Of a stretch of 64,000 nucleotides of DNA, positions 26,441 to 36,343 are shown one piece after another. A program made the translations under genes and the position numbers. The DNA is from CAYNVQ01 sp964400735. GTDB taxonomy: Bacteria > Acidobacteriota > Aminicenantia > Aminicenantales > Aminicenantaceae. The notes under the pieces are model-generated. The model had not been told where the DNA came from. It searched no databases and saw only the letters and a program-made list of their open reading frames with translations. Within the stretch, counting starts at the first letter, position 1. Each line of letters begins with the position of its first letter. The DNA lies in the NCBI GenBank assembly GCA_964400735.1, contig CAYNVQ010000003.1:372001-436000 (forward strand). The letters are read 5' to 3'.

Positions 26441-27397
26441 TTAGTTTTTATGCAAGATCAATTGGATGGCTGATTGAGGGCAATGGTAGGAGCAAAGGCC
26501 ACAACCAAAACATTTGTCTTCTTTAATTTTGATGCTCTCATTTTCATACGAGATGGATTCGAATAGACACATTTCAACGCAAAGACCGCATAGATTACAC
26601 GTCTCGGGATTGAGCATTGCGATAAATCCAGACTTTCCTATAGATGTGAATATCCCGTATTTTTTCAAACCTTGAATAAAAACACAGCAACACTCACAGC
26701 AGTTACAGAGATAATCTGGATTCTCTATGTTGTTGATGGAATGGACAAGGCCATTTTTTTCGGCAATCTCTAGAATTTCAAGACCATCCTGAACATCGAT
26801 TCTTTCTCCCATTTCATTCCTCATAAAAAATTCCGCTTTTTTGTTCAAGGCAAGACAGACTTTTATCGGTTTGTTGCATTTTTGGAATGTAGATCTGCAC
26901 AGGCAATTGACCAAGGCCAGGTGAGTGGCTCTTTGGATATAAGTTCTTGCTTGGTAGATTGGAATCAGTTGCCTTTTATCTTGAATAGTGATTTCGATCG
27001 GAATAATCCTGTACACTGGTTCTTTGCTTTCCGTCATCTCTTTCAGTGACCAATCTGTGACGCACTGCTGACAAGCGGCTTTATCTGCGTCCGGTAGCTT
27101 CTGGAATACTGAACTGTGTTTGATAAATATTTTCAGGATCTCTTCAAAAGGATAGCTTTTATAATAGTCTTCTTCTTTTTTTGGTTTCCGTATTAAATAC
27201 CCCTTGTCATACATTGATTTCAGGAGTGAGGGAGGATAATAGGGAAATTTTGCATTCATATTTGCCATCGTGTCTTCTTTATCTGCAAGATGATTTAATA
27301 GAATAATCTCTTCTTCAGCGAAGATCTTGGGAATTAGACTTTTCAGCTTCTCGGAAACCTTAAATTTTTCGAAAAAGAGATATAAGTTATGATTCAT
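26441..27397 (-). CDS. Helix-turn-helix-like protein with 2x[4Fe-4S] ferredoxin domain
   Basis: 318 aa, cytoplasmic. The first about 90 residues look like a winged helix (EEEIILLNHLADKEDTMANM ... MYDKGYLIRKP). The middle has Cys-rich sites NCLCRSTFQKC and LCNCCECCC. The C-terminus has two ferredoxin motifs, CNLCGLCVEMC and CFGCGLCSYHCPQ. Similar architectures occur in anaerobe redox proteins whose N-terminus may sense or bind partners. Electron donor and acceptor are unknown. The gene begins 39 bases after the end of the broken RDD gene. Confidence 0.85.
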   Translation of the reverse strand: MNHNLYLFFEKFKVSEKLKSLIPKIFAEEEIILLNHLADKEDTMANMNAKFPYYPPSLLKSMYDKGYLIRKPKKEEDYYKSYPFEEILKIFIKHSSVFQKLPDADKAACQQCVTDWSLKEMTESKEPVYRIIPIEITIQDKRQLIPIYQARTYIQRATHLALVNCLCRSTFQKCNKPIKVCLALNKKAEFFMRNEMGERIDVQDGLEILEIAEKNGLVHSINNIENPDYLCNCCECCCVFIQGLKKYGIFTSIGKSGFIAMLNPETCNLCGLCVEMCLFESISYENESIKIKEDKCFGCGLCSYHCPQSAIQLILHKN

Positions 27398-27436
27398 TTC
27401 TCTGAAAAATTTACAGGGTTAAAATCACGTGGAGGA

Positions 27437-28135
27437 TTATCTTTCCTTAGCGAAATAATCATCGACTTCTTTTGCCCTATAAAATTTTCTTTTAGCTTGA
27501 CCTTCATAGAAGGGTTTGTATTTTGTGTACATTTTCGGGGTGATAAACCCTTCCATCCAGAGACACCGCTGAAACTCTTTTCTTGGCTCGAGATATATAT
27601 AGCCGCTAGTCACATCCCCAAAACTCACTTCAGGTTGAAAATGGTAGTAATACGTTGAATTATCCCGAAGCAACATAAAAGGTGAATTTATTACATCAAA
27701 ACCAACAGGCTCATTGTTGCGCGCACTCATTATCCTCTCGATAAAGTTTCCCATGTTTGGTTTTGGTCCGATGTACTCTGAATCACGAAGATGGGGCGAT
27801 ACATCATCGGAATGCAATTTTATTTGCAATATTTTATCGCCAAATTTTTCATGCAAAATATATCCCATTCTTCCTTTGTCTTGATATGGTTGTTTGTATC
27901 GGATAAACGAATGGTGACTGCCAATCCACACGACACCATGTTCTCCTTTATTGATTATCTCGTTTTCAACCTCCTTGGCCATCAATTCATCGCGGAAAAA
28001 TAATTTTGGTATTGTAAATAATGCCCGGATTATCCTAAGATTTTCCCATATTGGTCCTTTTATATAATCGTCTCCAGGAATAGCAAGCGAACAAGAAATG
28101 GTATCCATCCGACGATCAATCCCCACAATCCGCAC
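27437..28135 (-). CDS. C-terminal part of RDD/ChaN-like protein after in-frame TGA
   Basis: This frame is the same reading frame as the gene at 28220-29239, separated only by a TGA at 28220-28222 and 28 sense codons (HDWGGKEYWDVFKVVWQLNH...). The GTG at 28135 is the first possible restart but has a weak ribosome site. It contains IGSHHSFIRYKQPY and matches the second half of a ChaN/EreA-like alpha/beta fold. Either the stop is a nonsense mutation and this part is dead, or it is translated separately or by readthrough. Confidence 0.6.
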   Translation of the reverse strand: MRIVGIDRRMDTISCSLAIPGDDYIKGPIWENLRIIRALFTIPKLFFRDELMAKEVENEIINKGEHGVVWIGSHHSFIRYKQPYQDKGRMGYILHEKFGDKILQIKLHSDDVSPHLRDSEYIGPKPNMGNFIERIMSARNNEPVGFDVINSPFMLLRDNSTYYYHFQPEVSFGDVTSGYIYLEPRKEFQRCLWMEGFITPKMYTKYKPFYEGQAKRKFYRAKEVDDYFAKER

Positions 28136-28219
28136 TTTTCGCTTTTCTTCGGAAAGACCGTGGTTGAGCTGCCATACTACCTTAAATACATCCCAATATT
28201 CTTTGCCTCCCCAGTCATG

Positions 28220-29239
28220 TCAGTTCTGATTTCTGGCTATTTGCAGAAGAAGTTTTCGATCGAAATTTGATGCAGTTATTAACCTATGAATTTTTTCATT
28301 ATCCTCCCGATTGCAAAACTCGACAGCAATGCATGTAACTCCTGCCTGGCGATACAATCTAGGAATGATTTTGCTGAGAAATTTGACATGGCTTCGATTA
28401 AAATGAGATTCGCCAAAAATAAGAACCTGATGTCGTTGGGCTCTTTCCACAGCATAAGCAGTGGGGGAATTTCCATATTCTCCAAGCCATTCAACAAATT
28501 CCGAATCTTTCGAAGGAGCAAGGGTTTCAATCTCCCTTAACGAAGAAACTCTATTTTCATATGGAGCCCTAGAGATTGCATATGAGGACATTTCTCCAGC
28601 GATTTTTAGAATTGAAAGTAGCTCAAAGGATTTAAGACCTAATAAACCAGCACCGAAAATTAGGATCGTGCAAACGACAAAATTTGAGCGTTTTTTGAGC
28701 TTGTAATTCTGGACAACAATTGTGCGGGCTATGAGGTCATACCACGTCCTTTTCTTCAAAAGATAATGAATAAGAAAAAGGATTAATGTGAGGATCACAA
28801 AGACGAATGCAATGATTGGGAAAAGTTTTTTATAAGTTCTAACTCGGCTAGATACAACCCATGCCATTCCGATAGGGAAAATAATTTCGACTGAAAATTT
28901 TCCGATGAACTCACGAACAAAAGCCGTTGAAAATCCGATGGAAGTATTATCATTCTTCTTCCTAACCGTTAATCCACAAATTATTTTCCCAAAGGTTTGC
29001 CTGCACCGAGTGAGACAAATTAATGAGTATGAAAGAGCCAATATGATGAATATCAGCTCAAATGGAATGTATGTATGAAATTGACAGCCGAAAAAAATAA
29101 TAAGAAAAGTGATAGAAAAGATAAGTAAAAAATCTATCCATGTTGCAGCAAATCTTATCCAGAATCCTGCTCTTATATTCTGACCAGTGATATCTGAAGA
29201 GTGAGCGTTTTGAAAATTCCTTCGGCACTGTTTGGTCAT
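28220..29239 (-). CDS. RDD-domain membrane protein with truncated ChaN/EreA-like domain
   Basis: 339 aa. Residues about 20-175 form an RDD domain (RAGFWIRFAATWIDFLLIF, TFGKIICGLTV, YDLIARTIVV) with several TMs, and a further TM is at about 190. A soluble domain then begins with QVLIFGESHFNRSHVKFL, the GExH signature of ChaN-like/erythromycin-esterase-like proteins. It stops at a TGA after LLLQIARNQN; the rest of the domain continues in frame in the next entry. The total intact length would be about 600 aa. Ligand or substrate unknown. Confidence 0.75.
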   Translation of the reverse strand: MTKQCRRNFQNAHSSDITGQNIRAGFWIRFAATWIDFLLIFSITFLIIFFGCQFHTYIPFELIFIILALSYSLICLTRCRQTFGKIICGLTVRKKNDNTSIGFSTAFVREFIGKFSVEIIFPIGMAWVVSSRVRTYKKLFPIIAFVFVILTLILFLIHYLLKKRTWYDLIARTIVVQNYKLKKRSNFVVCTILIFGAGLLGLKSFELLSILKIAGEMSSYAISRAPYENRVSSLREIETLAPSKDSEFVEWLGEYGNSPTAYAVERAQRHQVLIFGESHFNRSHVKFLSKIIPRLYRQAGVTCIAVEFCNREDNEKIHRLITASNFDRKLLLQIARNQN

Positions 29240-29320
29240 ATGAGACTTACTTGTTTATTGAATAGTGTCACCCGAAAAATATGCTCAAGAAAGGTTATTC
29301 CGTAACATAAATATCCCGTT

Positions 29321-29719
29321 TTATTCGGTTACTATAATTGTCCAACGTTGATGGACGGATTCTTTGTGTGTTTCATCTATGAAATGGCAACAAACCGTAT
29401 AGTCTCCGGCTGAAGGAAAAGAGATCGATTTTTTGACAACAGTGTTATTGTCGACAAAAGGAGTGTAGCCAAGATCTCTATAAGAGGAAAATGGCTCCGC
29501 GTCATTGGTGAGCCAGAATCCGAAATGGCAGGAAACTTTTTCCCCATCTGGATCATAGCCTTTTGCTGTAAAGGCGACCGATTTGGCTTTTTGGTAGGTG
29601 GAGGGTCCTGAAAATTCTGCCAGGATAGGGCTCAGGTTTGGTTTTGGCGACATGCTGGATGAACAGCCTAAAAATGTCATCAATGCCATGAGGACCAAAG
29701 ATCTGAGTGTATTTTTCAT
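29321..29719 (-). CDS. Small PKD-like lipoprotein
   Basis: 132 aa. Signal peptide with lipobox LMTFLGCSSS, then one immunoglobulin-like beta sandwich: PSTYQKAKSVAFTAKGYDPD, DAEPFSSY, SAGDYTVCCHF, WTIIVTE. This is the pattern of a PKD or similar domain. AAAGGA precedes the ATG. It is probably a surface or periplasmic binding or structural lipoprotein; there is no catalytic motif. Confidence 0.78.
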   Translation of the reverse strand: MKNTLRSLVLMALMTFLGCSSSMSPKPNLSPILAEFSGPSTYQKAKSVAFTAKGYDPDGEKVSCHFGFWLTNDAEPFSSYRDLGYTPFVDNNTVVKKSISFPSAGDYTVCCHFIDETHKESVHQRWTIIVTE

Positions 29720-29881
29720 TCGTTATTCCTTTTGAATGAAATATATTACCCTTCGGCCGCAAGATTTCGATTTGCCTTTTCGTTATCATGCGGAAGATGA
29801 ATGAGAGAAAGAAATCCGTTTGAGCCGTTTTATGTGTATATAAGCATTAAAAGGAGGATCTGCTCGCCAGCAAAGTCGAAT

Positions 29882-30997
29882 CTAAAAATATTTTGATAAA
29901 CCGTTGTAATTCGAATAGAACTGAAAAACTCCCATACTCGTGCACATAATATTTTTTTGATTTCTCTCGACCTCTTTTTCGTATTCAACAATAACTGTCA
30001 TTTTTCCAGGGTGCTTCAGGCCTTTGCTGTTCACCTGGACCAAATAAGAAGGCATCCCTTTGCCTGGCCTGCCCGTTTCATAATATTTTTGACACGAAAT
30101 GATTTCGACTTCTTTTCCGTTGACCGTGATTTTAAAATCTTCCGGCTTGAGCTCAGGGGAGGCATCCGTGATTGAAAATTCTGTTTCATTTATCGTAACA
30201 GGGAATTTTTTTTGCTCCATAGTCCAAAGAACCATCGGCCTGAAGGAGATGAAAAAAGAGCTTCCGCCGCCGTTGTTCGGCCACACATTCAGATTGTAGA
30301 CCTCGCCGGTCCCGACTTTGAAATCGATGTTTTGATCTGCATCTATGAGGATGTGCCAGGCCCAGGCCTCTAGTTCTGTCATTCCGTAGCTTTTGGGGAA
30401 AGCGATTATGGCGTTATATGTTCGCTCAGGGAGCCAAATCTCGTAACGGCCTTCCTCGTCGGACCATTTGCCCAGCGACTCGGACGCAAATCCATCGGGG
30501 CAGATGGCGATAGGCGCTTTAAACGGTTTGCCGTTGAAATCGGTGATCTTTCCGGAAAGTTTATGATACCGGCATTCGATCTCTTTGCTTCTAGTTCCCT
30601 TTGCGGATGAGAGGGTCACTCCAATTTTATCCGGATTCTCTTTTGTATATTCGACAGGATGTATTATCTTGAAAAAATCGTTTCTAAATTCAACAAAATT
30701 TGATTCCACGGCTCGATTGATCTCGAACCTTTTTTCCAGAGCTTGATCCCCGTTCTTCAAAAAGGCTTTGACGTGGACCTGAAATTCATCGGCAGGCGCT
30801 TTTCCGTAAATGTGAAGAGATGAATGGAAATCCATTTTCTGACCGATATCCAGAGCAATGGAGCCTGGAGGAATGTTGTACCAATACGCCTGGATATCGC
30901 GATCATTTTCGTCGTCCAGAAAGGGATAGCCAATTTGAGCCGCCGAAAGAGTGCAAACAAGGAATAGACCGAGCATAAGAATCGAAATATTTTTCAT
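29882..30997 (-). CDS. Exported protein with carboxypeptidase-regulatory-like domain
   Basis: 371 aa. Signal peptide SILMLGLFLVCTLSAAQ. A central segment, KLSGKITDFNGKPFKAPIAI through EEGRYEIWLPERTYNAIIAF, is a carboxypeptidase-regulatory/CNA-B-like fold common in cell-surface proteins. The remainder is beta-rich without catalytic motifs. GGAG lies about 9 bases before the ATG. It lies in a run of minus-strand exported genes. Confidence 0.78.
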   Translation of the reverse strand: MKNISILMLGLFLVCTLSAAQIGYPFLDDENDRDIQAYWYNIPPGSIALDIGQKMDFHSSLHIYGKAPADEFQVHVKAFLKNGDQALEKRFEINRAVESNFVEFRNDFFKIIHPVEYTKENPDKIGVTLSSAKGTRSKEIECRYHKLSGKITDFNGKPFKAPIAICPDGFASESLGKWSDEEGRYEIWLPERTYNAIIAFPKSYGMTELEAWAWHILIDADQNIDFKVGTGEVYNLNVWPNNGGGSSFFISFRPMVLWTMEQKKFPVTINETEFSITDASPELKPEDFKITVNGKEVEIISCQKYYETGRPGKGMPSYLVQVNSKGLKHPGKMTVIVEYEKEVERNQKNIMCTSMGVFQFYSNYNGLSKYF

Positions 30998-31090
30998 TTC
31001 TCACTTCTCCATACATTGATTATCCGTGTTATAGATAAAAGTCCAAATGTCATGTTTTGTCTCCTCAATACGGCTGTTTGGGAAGAGGAT

Positions 31091-32305
31091 TTAATTTTTC
31101 GCTGTTTGCTTGACATTATTTGAAGAATAGAGCATATAGGTGCCGAAATATTCGGGAAGAGGTTTTGGGATATCTGGTAAAACACCTTGCTGGATGAGCT
31201 TTTCTATGGTCAGATACATGAGCATGTGATAGCTGTACTGAATATAGTCTCCGGCACCGTCTAAAAATTTGGAATAGGGGGAATCATTGAAGGCATCGAG
31301 GATAATGTCGAAATTTTCAAAAACCACCTCAGCCGTGCTCTCTGCCGCTTTTGCTAGCGGGGGAGTCAGAGAGACTCTGATCCGGCTGTTGATCATGGGA
31401 ACCTTCAGTTCATCGTTTTCCAGCCACTCCAGATTTTCCAGTATCTTTTTCTCCTTATCCGAAAGGGAAGGTTTTCCCTCCTGCGGAATGAGCTTGAAAA
31501 GGGCCGAGGAAAGGTCAGGATTTTTCTCGTACTTGTTTAAGGAGATTTGGATACGTTCGAACAAGGTTCCGTGCAGGACAAAGACATAGATGCTCTGATT
31601 GTTTTCATTCCCCTTAAAGGAATAGGAATTGCAGCCGAAATTGGTGAAATTCTCTCCTATCTCGAGGAAGAAGGCAGGAATGATTTTCTGTTTCTCCGAG
31701 TAATACTGCTTGACCCCCTTTTTTTCCTCCAGTTGACTCAAGGATCGCAGGAGGAACGTATCCAGAAGGAAATAGCTGATGAAAAGATGGGCCGAATCCC
31801 TCCATTCGGGGTCAGAGGAGAGCCGGTTTTGATCGTACAGGTCCTTAATTTGTAAAGCCGAATTCGCCGTAACGCCAGTGATTTTGTCGGCAAGGGGCGA
31901 TAGCCTTTGACGGAGATATGCCATTTCCTGTCCTGTAAAGACGGGGAGGGAGGTGGTCCATGCCCCATCCCTTGAGGAGATCATATTCAATGAGAGCAGG
32001 AGGGAGGAGATCTCTTCGAATTCATTCTCTGATAGATTTCTTTGTTTAATAATTTGGTCCTTTGATTGAGGCTGGCAGGCGATGCTTAACAGCACCTTTT
32101 CGGCCATTTTTTTCTTGTCCAGAGAATAAAAAAGTTGCCTGTATGGGGTTACATCTCCGAAACGCTTGATAAACCCATCCCTGCCTCCCACGATCAAAAA
32201 AGTCAGGCGGCTTTTTTCCCGTTGGGAAGTCTCCTGAGCGCTTATGGGAAATGCAAAGAAGAGAATAAATAGAATGAGAAGAAAAAGAATCGATTTTTTT
32301 TTCAT
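31091..32305 (-). CDS. Exported winged-helix-like protein, paralogue B
   Basis: 404 aa. Start at 32305 (AAAGGA upstream), with signal peptide KKSILFLLILFILFFAFPIS. A winged-helix-like unit covers about residues 65-130: EKVLLSIACQPQSKDQIIKQ, SLLLSLNMISSRDGAW, then LPVFTGQEMAYLRQRL. The C-terminus has YHMLMYLTIEKLIQQGVLP. It shares this order with the genes at 8094 and 38345. Function unknown. It lies 70 bases downstream of the S41 protease gene on the same strand. Confidence 0.78.
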   Translation of the reverse strand: MKKKSILFLLILFILFFAFPISAQETSQREKSRLTFLIVGGRDGFIKRFGDVTPYRQLFYSLDKKKMAEKVLLSIACQPQSKDQIIKQRNLSENEFEEISSLLLSLNMISSRDGAWTTSLPVFTGQEMAYLRQRLSPLADKITGVTANSALQIKDLYDQNRLSSDPEWRDSAHLFISYFLLDTFLLRSLSQLEEKKGVKQYYSEKQKIIPAFFLEIGENFTNFGCNSYSFKGNENNQSIYVFVLHGTLFERIQISLNKYEKNPDLSSALFKLIPQEGKPSLSDKEKKILENLEWLENDELKVPMINSRIRVSLTPPLAKAAESTAEVVFENFDIILDAFNDSPYSKFLDGAGDYIQYSYHMLMYLTIEKLIQQGVLPDIPKPLPEYFGTYMLYSSNNVKQTAKN

Positions 32306-32375
32306 GACGGGTTTCCTTTCACTCGGGAACATGTTCCGGTTTTTTTAATCGGCAAAATGGACCTTCATTTATATG

Positions 32376-34439
32376 TCATTTATCAATCAGCTTCAGGACA
32401 CGTTGAAAAAAAGGATCATAATCCAGCAGGAATTCCTCCAGCGGAACACCATCGGCATTATAGAACTTAACCATTTCATCGATGGTGGGATTGATCTCTA
32501 TCTCCACGCCGGTATGGAAGACATCTTCGGCTTCCCGGGCATTGGTCAGGTCGATGACCGGTTCGATCGAAAAAATGATTTTTGAATTCGGCAGGGTAAA
32601 TCTGTATGGATCTATACCCATTCCCAGTATTTCTGGATTTCTCATTCCCACTGAAGTGATGTCATCTGCCTGCTTGGCGAAAGCGATAAAGCTTCCGGCT
32701 GCCGAGTAAATATTACTGGCTAAAATAAAGATTTTTCCAGGAAAATTTATGGATTCATCTGAACGTTTTATCCTGTCCGTATCCGTCATGACAAGGAATT
32801 TTTCCTCGTTTAAAAATGGTATATGTTCGGGCTTGTTATTTTCCGAGAAAATTTTTCCAAAGGAATGTTTCTTTATGTAAGAAAGATTAAGTTCGCTGTC
32901 TTTAATCCCCAGCTTGATTTCAAAAATATAATCTTTGTTGCTGAGGTGCGAAATGAGCCCGCGCCAGACTTCATCGCTTCCTCCGGGATTATTGCGGATA
33001 TCTATGACTATCGCTTTCGTATTTTTATGCCCGGCTTTTTGCCTTATGTTCGAATAGTAAAAATCGAGGTCTTCGGGCCGCATCATGGGCACTCTGATGT
33101 AGAGGATTTCAGGATCGTTGAGATAGAGCACATTTTTGTCAAAATATTTTGTGTTTAACGGTTTATTGATTTTTATTGCATCGTTGGCTTTTAAATTCGC
33201 GTCAATAGATTTTCCGTTCTTATCCATAAATTCGAGGGTCAAAATTTCGTTTTCTGCGATGTCCATGTGTTCAAACAAATTATTAGAGTAAAAGATTTTA
33301 TTTTTGTAGTCCCATTCCTGCATTGAGTGCTGATACCGGCTTAAGATCTCTTGTGTGCTTTCACCATTTAGCGAGACAAGTTTCAGACCTTTCGGATAGT
33401 GTCTGTTTTTCCATTCGAAATCGTATTGGACGTAATAGTCCCCTCTGAAATAAAACAGAGGAATGTCCAGATGATTTCCTTTGTTCTTCGCTCTAACGAA
33501 ATAGGAGTACTTGTTGCTGAGGGGTATGGATCGCTCGTCGACATGGCCTTTGAAATAATTGAAATAGTCGGTCAGAGGGACGCGGATGCCGGAAACTCCG
33601 AAATGGCTTCCCTTGCAGGAATTTGTCGCCTCATTCACAAGAGAACAAAAATCCAATGCTGATCGGGTTCTTTCGATTTTGGCTCTATATTGCTTCAGGT
33701 TCTCAAAAACATCGATGCCGTAAACTTTTTTATTTGCGGTGGCAGTCGGAAATACTTTTTTAACCACATCAACCAGAAAATCAAAATCTTCATACATCTG
33801 CTCTTTTGTCAATGGAGGAGTTTCAAAATGCGGAATGTCCGTGACAGTCCAGCGGCTGTTTTCTCTTTTATAGAAACCTGATTTCAGAATCTGCTTATTT
33901 TGTGCGATCACAAACTGTGTTTGTCCGTGGAATACTCTGTTTATGCCGATAATATCATCAGCCTTTTGTGCCGTGTATATCAAAACGGCTTTCTTCTGGT
34001 TTTCAGGGTTTATCCAAAGAGAGATAAATCGTAAATCAGTGCCTGAATAAGTCTTGTTTCGAAGTACGATCTTGTGCTTTTTGATTTTTACAGGGATATC
34101 AGAAAAAAATTTCGACAGCCATAGATTTCCTTCAGGCGTGCCATAGACGATGACCGAATTTTGAGACAGGTCTTTTTTTAACGCCTCTTCATCAGTAAGG
34201 ATCGAAGATTCCTCGATGAATCTGAATACTTTCTTGACATACTCATGTATCTGCTCCTGCTTGTCTCCATCCACTTCATGAGAAGGAAGGACTAAAACAA
34301 TGGATTCTTTATCAGAAAATATAGAATTTATGTCTAAAAAGGGCAATTCCAGAGAATTTTCTTGCTCGTATTCAAGTGGAAGGCTCAGGCAAAGTGATGA
34401 CAGACAAACAAATAATAATACAACGCTAAAAAATTTCAT
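32376..34439 (-). CDS. S41-family peptidase, exported
   Basis: 687 aa. Signal peptide FFSVVLLFVCLSSLCLS. A long N-terminal region of about 440 residues has no recognised domain. The C-terminal tail-specific protease core then has AIVIDIRNNPGGSDEVW and the nucleophile region KIFILASNIYSAAGSFIAFA, with Ser in the SAAG turn. A PDZ domain is not clear. Such periplasmic proteases trim or degrade exported peptides. AGGAG lies 8 bases before the chosen ATG. Confidence 0.88.
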   Translation of the reverse strand: MKFFSVVLLFVCLSSLCLSLPLEYEQENSLELPFLDINSIFSDKESIVLVLPSHEVDGDKQEQIHEYVKKVFRFIEESSILTDEEALKKDLSQNSVIVYGTPEGNLWLSKFFSDIPVKIKKHKIVLRNKTYSGTDLRFISLWINPENQKKAVLIYTAQKADDIIGINRVFHGQTQFVIAQNKQILKSGFYKRENSRWTVTDIPHFETPPLTKEQMYEDFDFLVDVVKKVFPTATANKKVYGIDVFENLKQYRAKIERTRSALDFCSLVNEATNSCKGSHFGVSGIRVPLTDYFNYFKGHVDERSIPLSNKYSYFVRAKNKGNHLDIPLFYFRGDYYVQYDFEWKNRHYPKGLKLVSLNGESTQEILSRYQHSMQEWDYKNKIFYSNNLFEHMDIAENEILTLEFMDKNGKSIDANLKANDAIKINKPLNTKYFDKNVLYLNDPEILYIRVPMMRPEDLDFYYSNIRQKAGHKNTKAIVIDIRNNPGGSDEVWRGLISHLSNKDYIFEIKLGIKDSELNLSYIKKHSFGKIFSENNKPEHIPFLNEEKFLVMTDTDRIKRSDESINFPGKIFILASNIYSAAGSFIAFAKQADDITSVGMRNPEILGMGIDPYRFTLPNSKIIFSIEPVIDLTNAREAEDVFHTGVEIEINPTIDEMVKFYNADGVPLEEFLLDYDPFFQRVLKLIDK

Positions 34440-34512
34440 TTCATAGCTCCTTTTTCAATAAGCAGTGAGAAGATTCACCAATATCCTCCAGGGCAATCAT
34501 TCGAACATTGTT

Positions 34513-35427
34513 TTAATGTCTGATTTTCTCTGCTACATATATATCGGCATCTCCCATGCCTCCGTCTCGGTCAGATGTGAAGTAGAATCTCTTGCCGTCA
34601 GGCGATAGGCACGGGTCATAATCATGTTTGCTGGATAAAAAAGGGCCACCCATCAACCTGGGGTTGGTCCACTTATCTCCCTTGAGCTCGAATCTCCATA
34701 TGTCGACATCTTTTTTATCCGATCCCCCACGGATCGAATTGAGGTAGAGCACGTTGCCGTCTGGAGTGATATAAGGTGTGGCTTCCCATTCTCCGGCATT
34801 GACGGGAAAAGGCAGAAGTTGGGGTGGTGACCACTTGTTTCCCAGCCAGTCGGCTTGAAAAATCTGAACCGAATGAGGTTTACTCAGATCTCTCCCGCTG
34901 GAGAAGATAAAGGTTTTGAAATCGCGGGTTACGGTGGCGCCCCAGTCCGGTTTATCCGGCGTGACGAAAACAGGATCATACAGCTCGGGCTCAGTCCAGT
35001 TTTTGCCGCTCCAGGAAGAGACATAGATATCGCAGTCCCAATACTTGTCGCTGTTATCCCGGTTCGAGGCAAAAAATAGTTTTTCACCATCCGAAGTGAT
35101 AAAAGGATCGAAATCATCTTTTTGTGTATTAACCGGAAGGGGTAGCAATTCTGCCTTTGTCCACTCTCCATTTTCCAGGTGCGTGACATATAAATCATAT
35201 GCTCCGAATCCTCCCTCTCTGGTTGAGGCGAAAAACATGGTTTGTCCATCGGGTGTGAATGTGGCATGTTCGTCTTTTGAGCCAGAATTGACGTGCGGTC
35301 CCAAATTTTTTGCAGCGCTCCAGCCATAGACCGCTGTGCCTTGGCTTATGTTTTGGATTAGGGAAAATGCCAAAAATATTAAAAGCAAAATTGTGCCTCC
35401 CAGTAAAATAGTGCCAAATTTTTGCAT
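34513..35427 (-). CDS. PD40/WD40-like beta-propeller protein, exported
   Basis: 304 aa. Start at 35427 with GGGAGGGA upstream; one N-terminal hydrophobic anchor (TILLGGTILLLIFLAFSLI). At least five PD40-type repeats are visible: ATFTPDGQTMFFASTREGG, PFITSDGEKLFFASNRDN, ATVTRDFKTFIFSSGRD, PYITPDGNVLYLNSIRGG, PCLSPDGKRFYFTSDRDGG. This is the TolB-like/periplasmic propeller type, probably binding protein or glycan. No enzyme motif. Confidence 0.9.
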   Translation of the reverse strand: MQKFGTILLGGTILLLIFLAFSLIQNISQGTAVYGWSAAKNLGPHVNSGSKDEHATFTPDGQTMFFASTREGGFGAYDLYVTHLENGEWTKAELLPLPVNTQKDDFDPFITSDGEKLFFASNRDNSDKYWDCDIYVSSWSGKNWTEPELYDPVFVTPDKPDWGATVTRDFKTFIFSSGRDLSKPHSVQIFQADWLGNKWSPPQLLPFPVNAGEWEATPYITPDGNVLYLNSIRGGSDKKDVDIWRFELKGDKWTNPRLMGGPFLSSKHDYDPCLSPDGKRFYFTSDRDGGMGDADIYVAEKIRH

Positions 35428-35541
35428 GTGTATTCCCTCCCCTCGTTCCAATTAGCCTTTTATTGATTAACCTGGATTATGGTGAACTCCAAGATTCAGC
35501 CGTGACAATTGGAGATGTCGCTATTTTTTAAGGTATCCAGT

Positions 35542-36285
35542 CTAATTGACGAAATACTTGATTCCGATCTGAAATATCCAGGAGCGGAGGTTGACGGGAA
35601 ATTCCTTGGTGTTTGTTCCGAAATTCAAGTCGGTGATCGTCGTTATTCCCGTTGATTCTCTGTAGAAATAGACAGCCTCAGTAAATACTCCCCAAGTGTG
35701 CGAAATCGTTACGTCGATTCCTAAACCGCACTGCAAACAGGGGCCGTTTTTGACACATTGGCCGATGGTTATTTCAGGTATGGTGATGATGTCTTTCATG
35801 ATAAAGGAAGTAAAAATATAACCGCCTCCTAGAAAAGCGTAAGGGTTGACCCTGTTTTGGCGCAAAAGGGAAAATCGAAGAGAAGCTAGAAAGGGGAATG
35901 CCTTTAGCTGGCCGTCATAGAATTTTGAGGGGACTTCTTCGACTGAGCTTTTCCAGTATCCGAGGTCGAGGGTAAGCGAAAGTCTTTTTTTCAAGGGAAT
36001 GGTTAGACCGATACCTGAAACAACATGGGCTTTCAGGTAATCTTCATCCGGGATGACTGCGCCCATCTGGACCTCAAGGCTCGTTTGAGCACCTTTACCG
36101 CTGGCTTTTGATTCACTTTTGTCGCTGCATTTCTGGGGAAATCTTGAGCCACTGTATTTTAAATATTTGAGCGCCTGTTTTTCTCTGTTTATATTTTGGA
36201 GGATATGTGCAGTCCCCGCCTGGATTTTTGCTTCAGAATCAGCGGCACTAAGCATGAATGCTAAAAATATTATCGGAATAACCAT
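35542..36285 (-). CDS. Probable outer-membrane beta-barrel protein
   Basis: 247 aa. Signal-like N-terminus (IPIIFLAFMLSAADSEA), then after about residue 70 alternating amphipathic strands with glycine and aromatic residues (GIGLTIPLKKRLSLTLDLGY, PYAFLGGGYIFTSF, WGVFTEAVYFYRESTG). It ends in strand IFQIGIKYFVN with an aromatic near the C-terminus, as in small OmpA/OprG-type barrels. Function unknown; its presence supports a diderm envelope. Confidence 0.75.
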   Translation of the reverse strand: MVIPIIFLAFMLSAADSEAKIQAGTAHILQNINREKQALKYLKYSGSRFPQKCSDKSESKASGKGAQTSLEVQMGAVIPDEDYLKAHVVSGIGLTIPLKKRLSLTLDLGYWKSSVEEVPSKFYDGQLKAFPFLASLRFSLLRQNRVNPYAFLGGGYIFTSFIMKDIITIPEITIGQCVKNGPCLQCGLGIDVTISHTWGVFTEAVYFYRESTGITTITDLNFGTNTKEFPVNLRSWIFQIGIKYFVN

Positions 36286-36343
36286 GACTTAGCTCTCTCT
36301 TTAGAAAGAATTCTCTCACTCAACATTAGGATATCCCAAGGTC

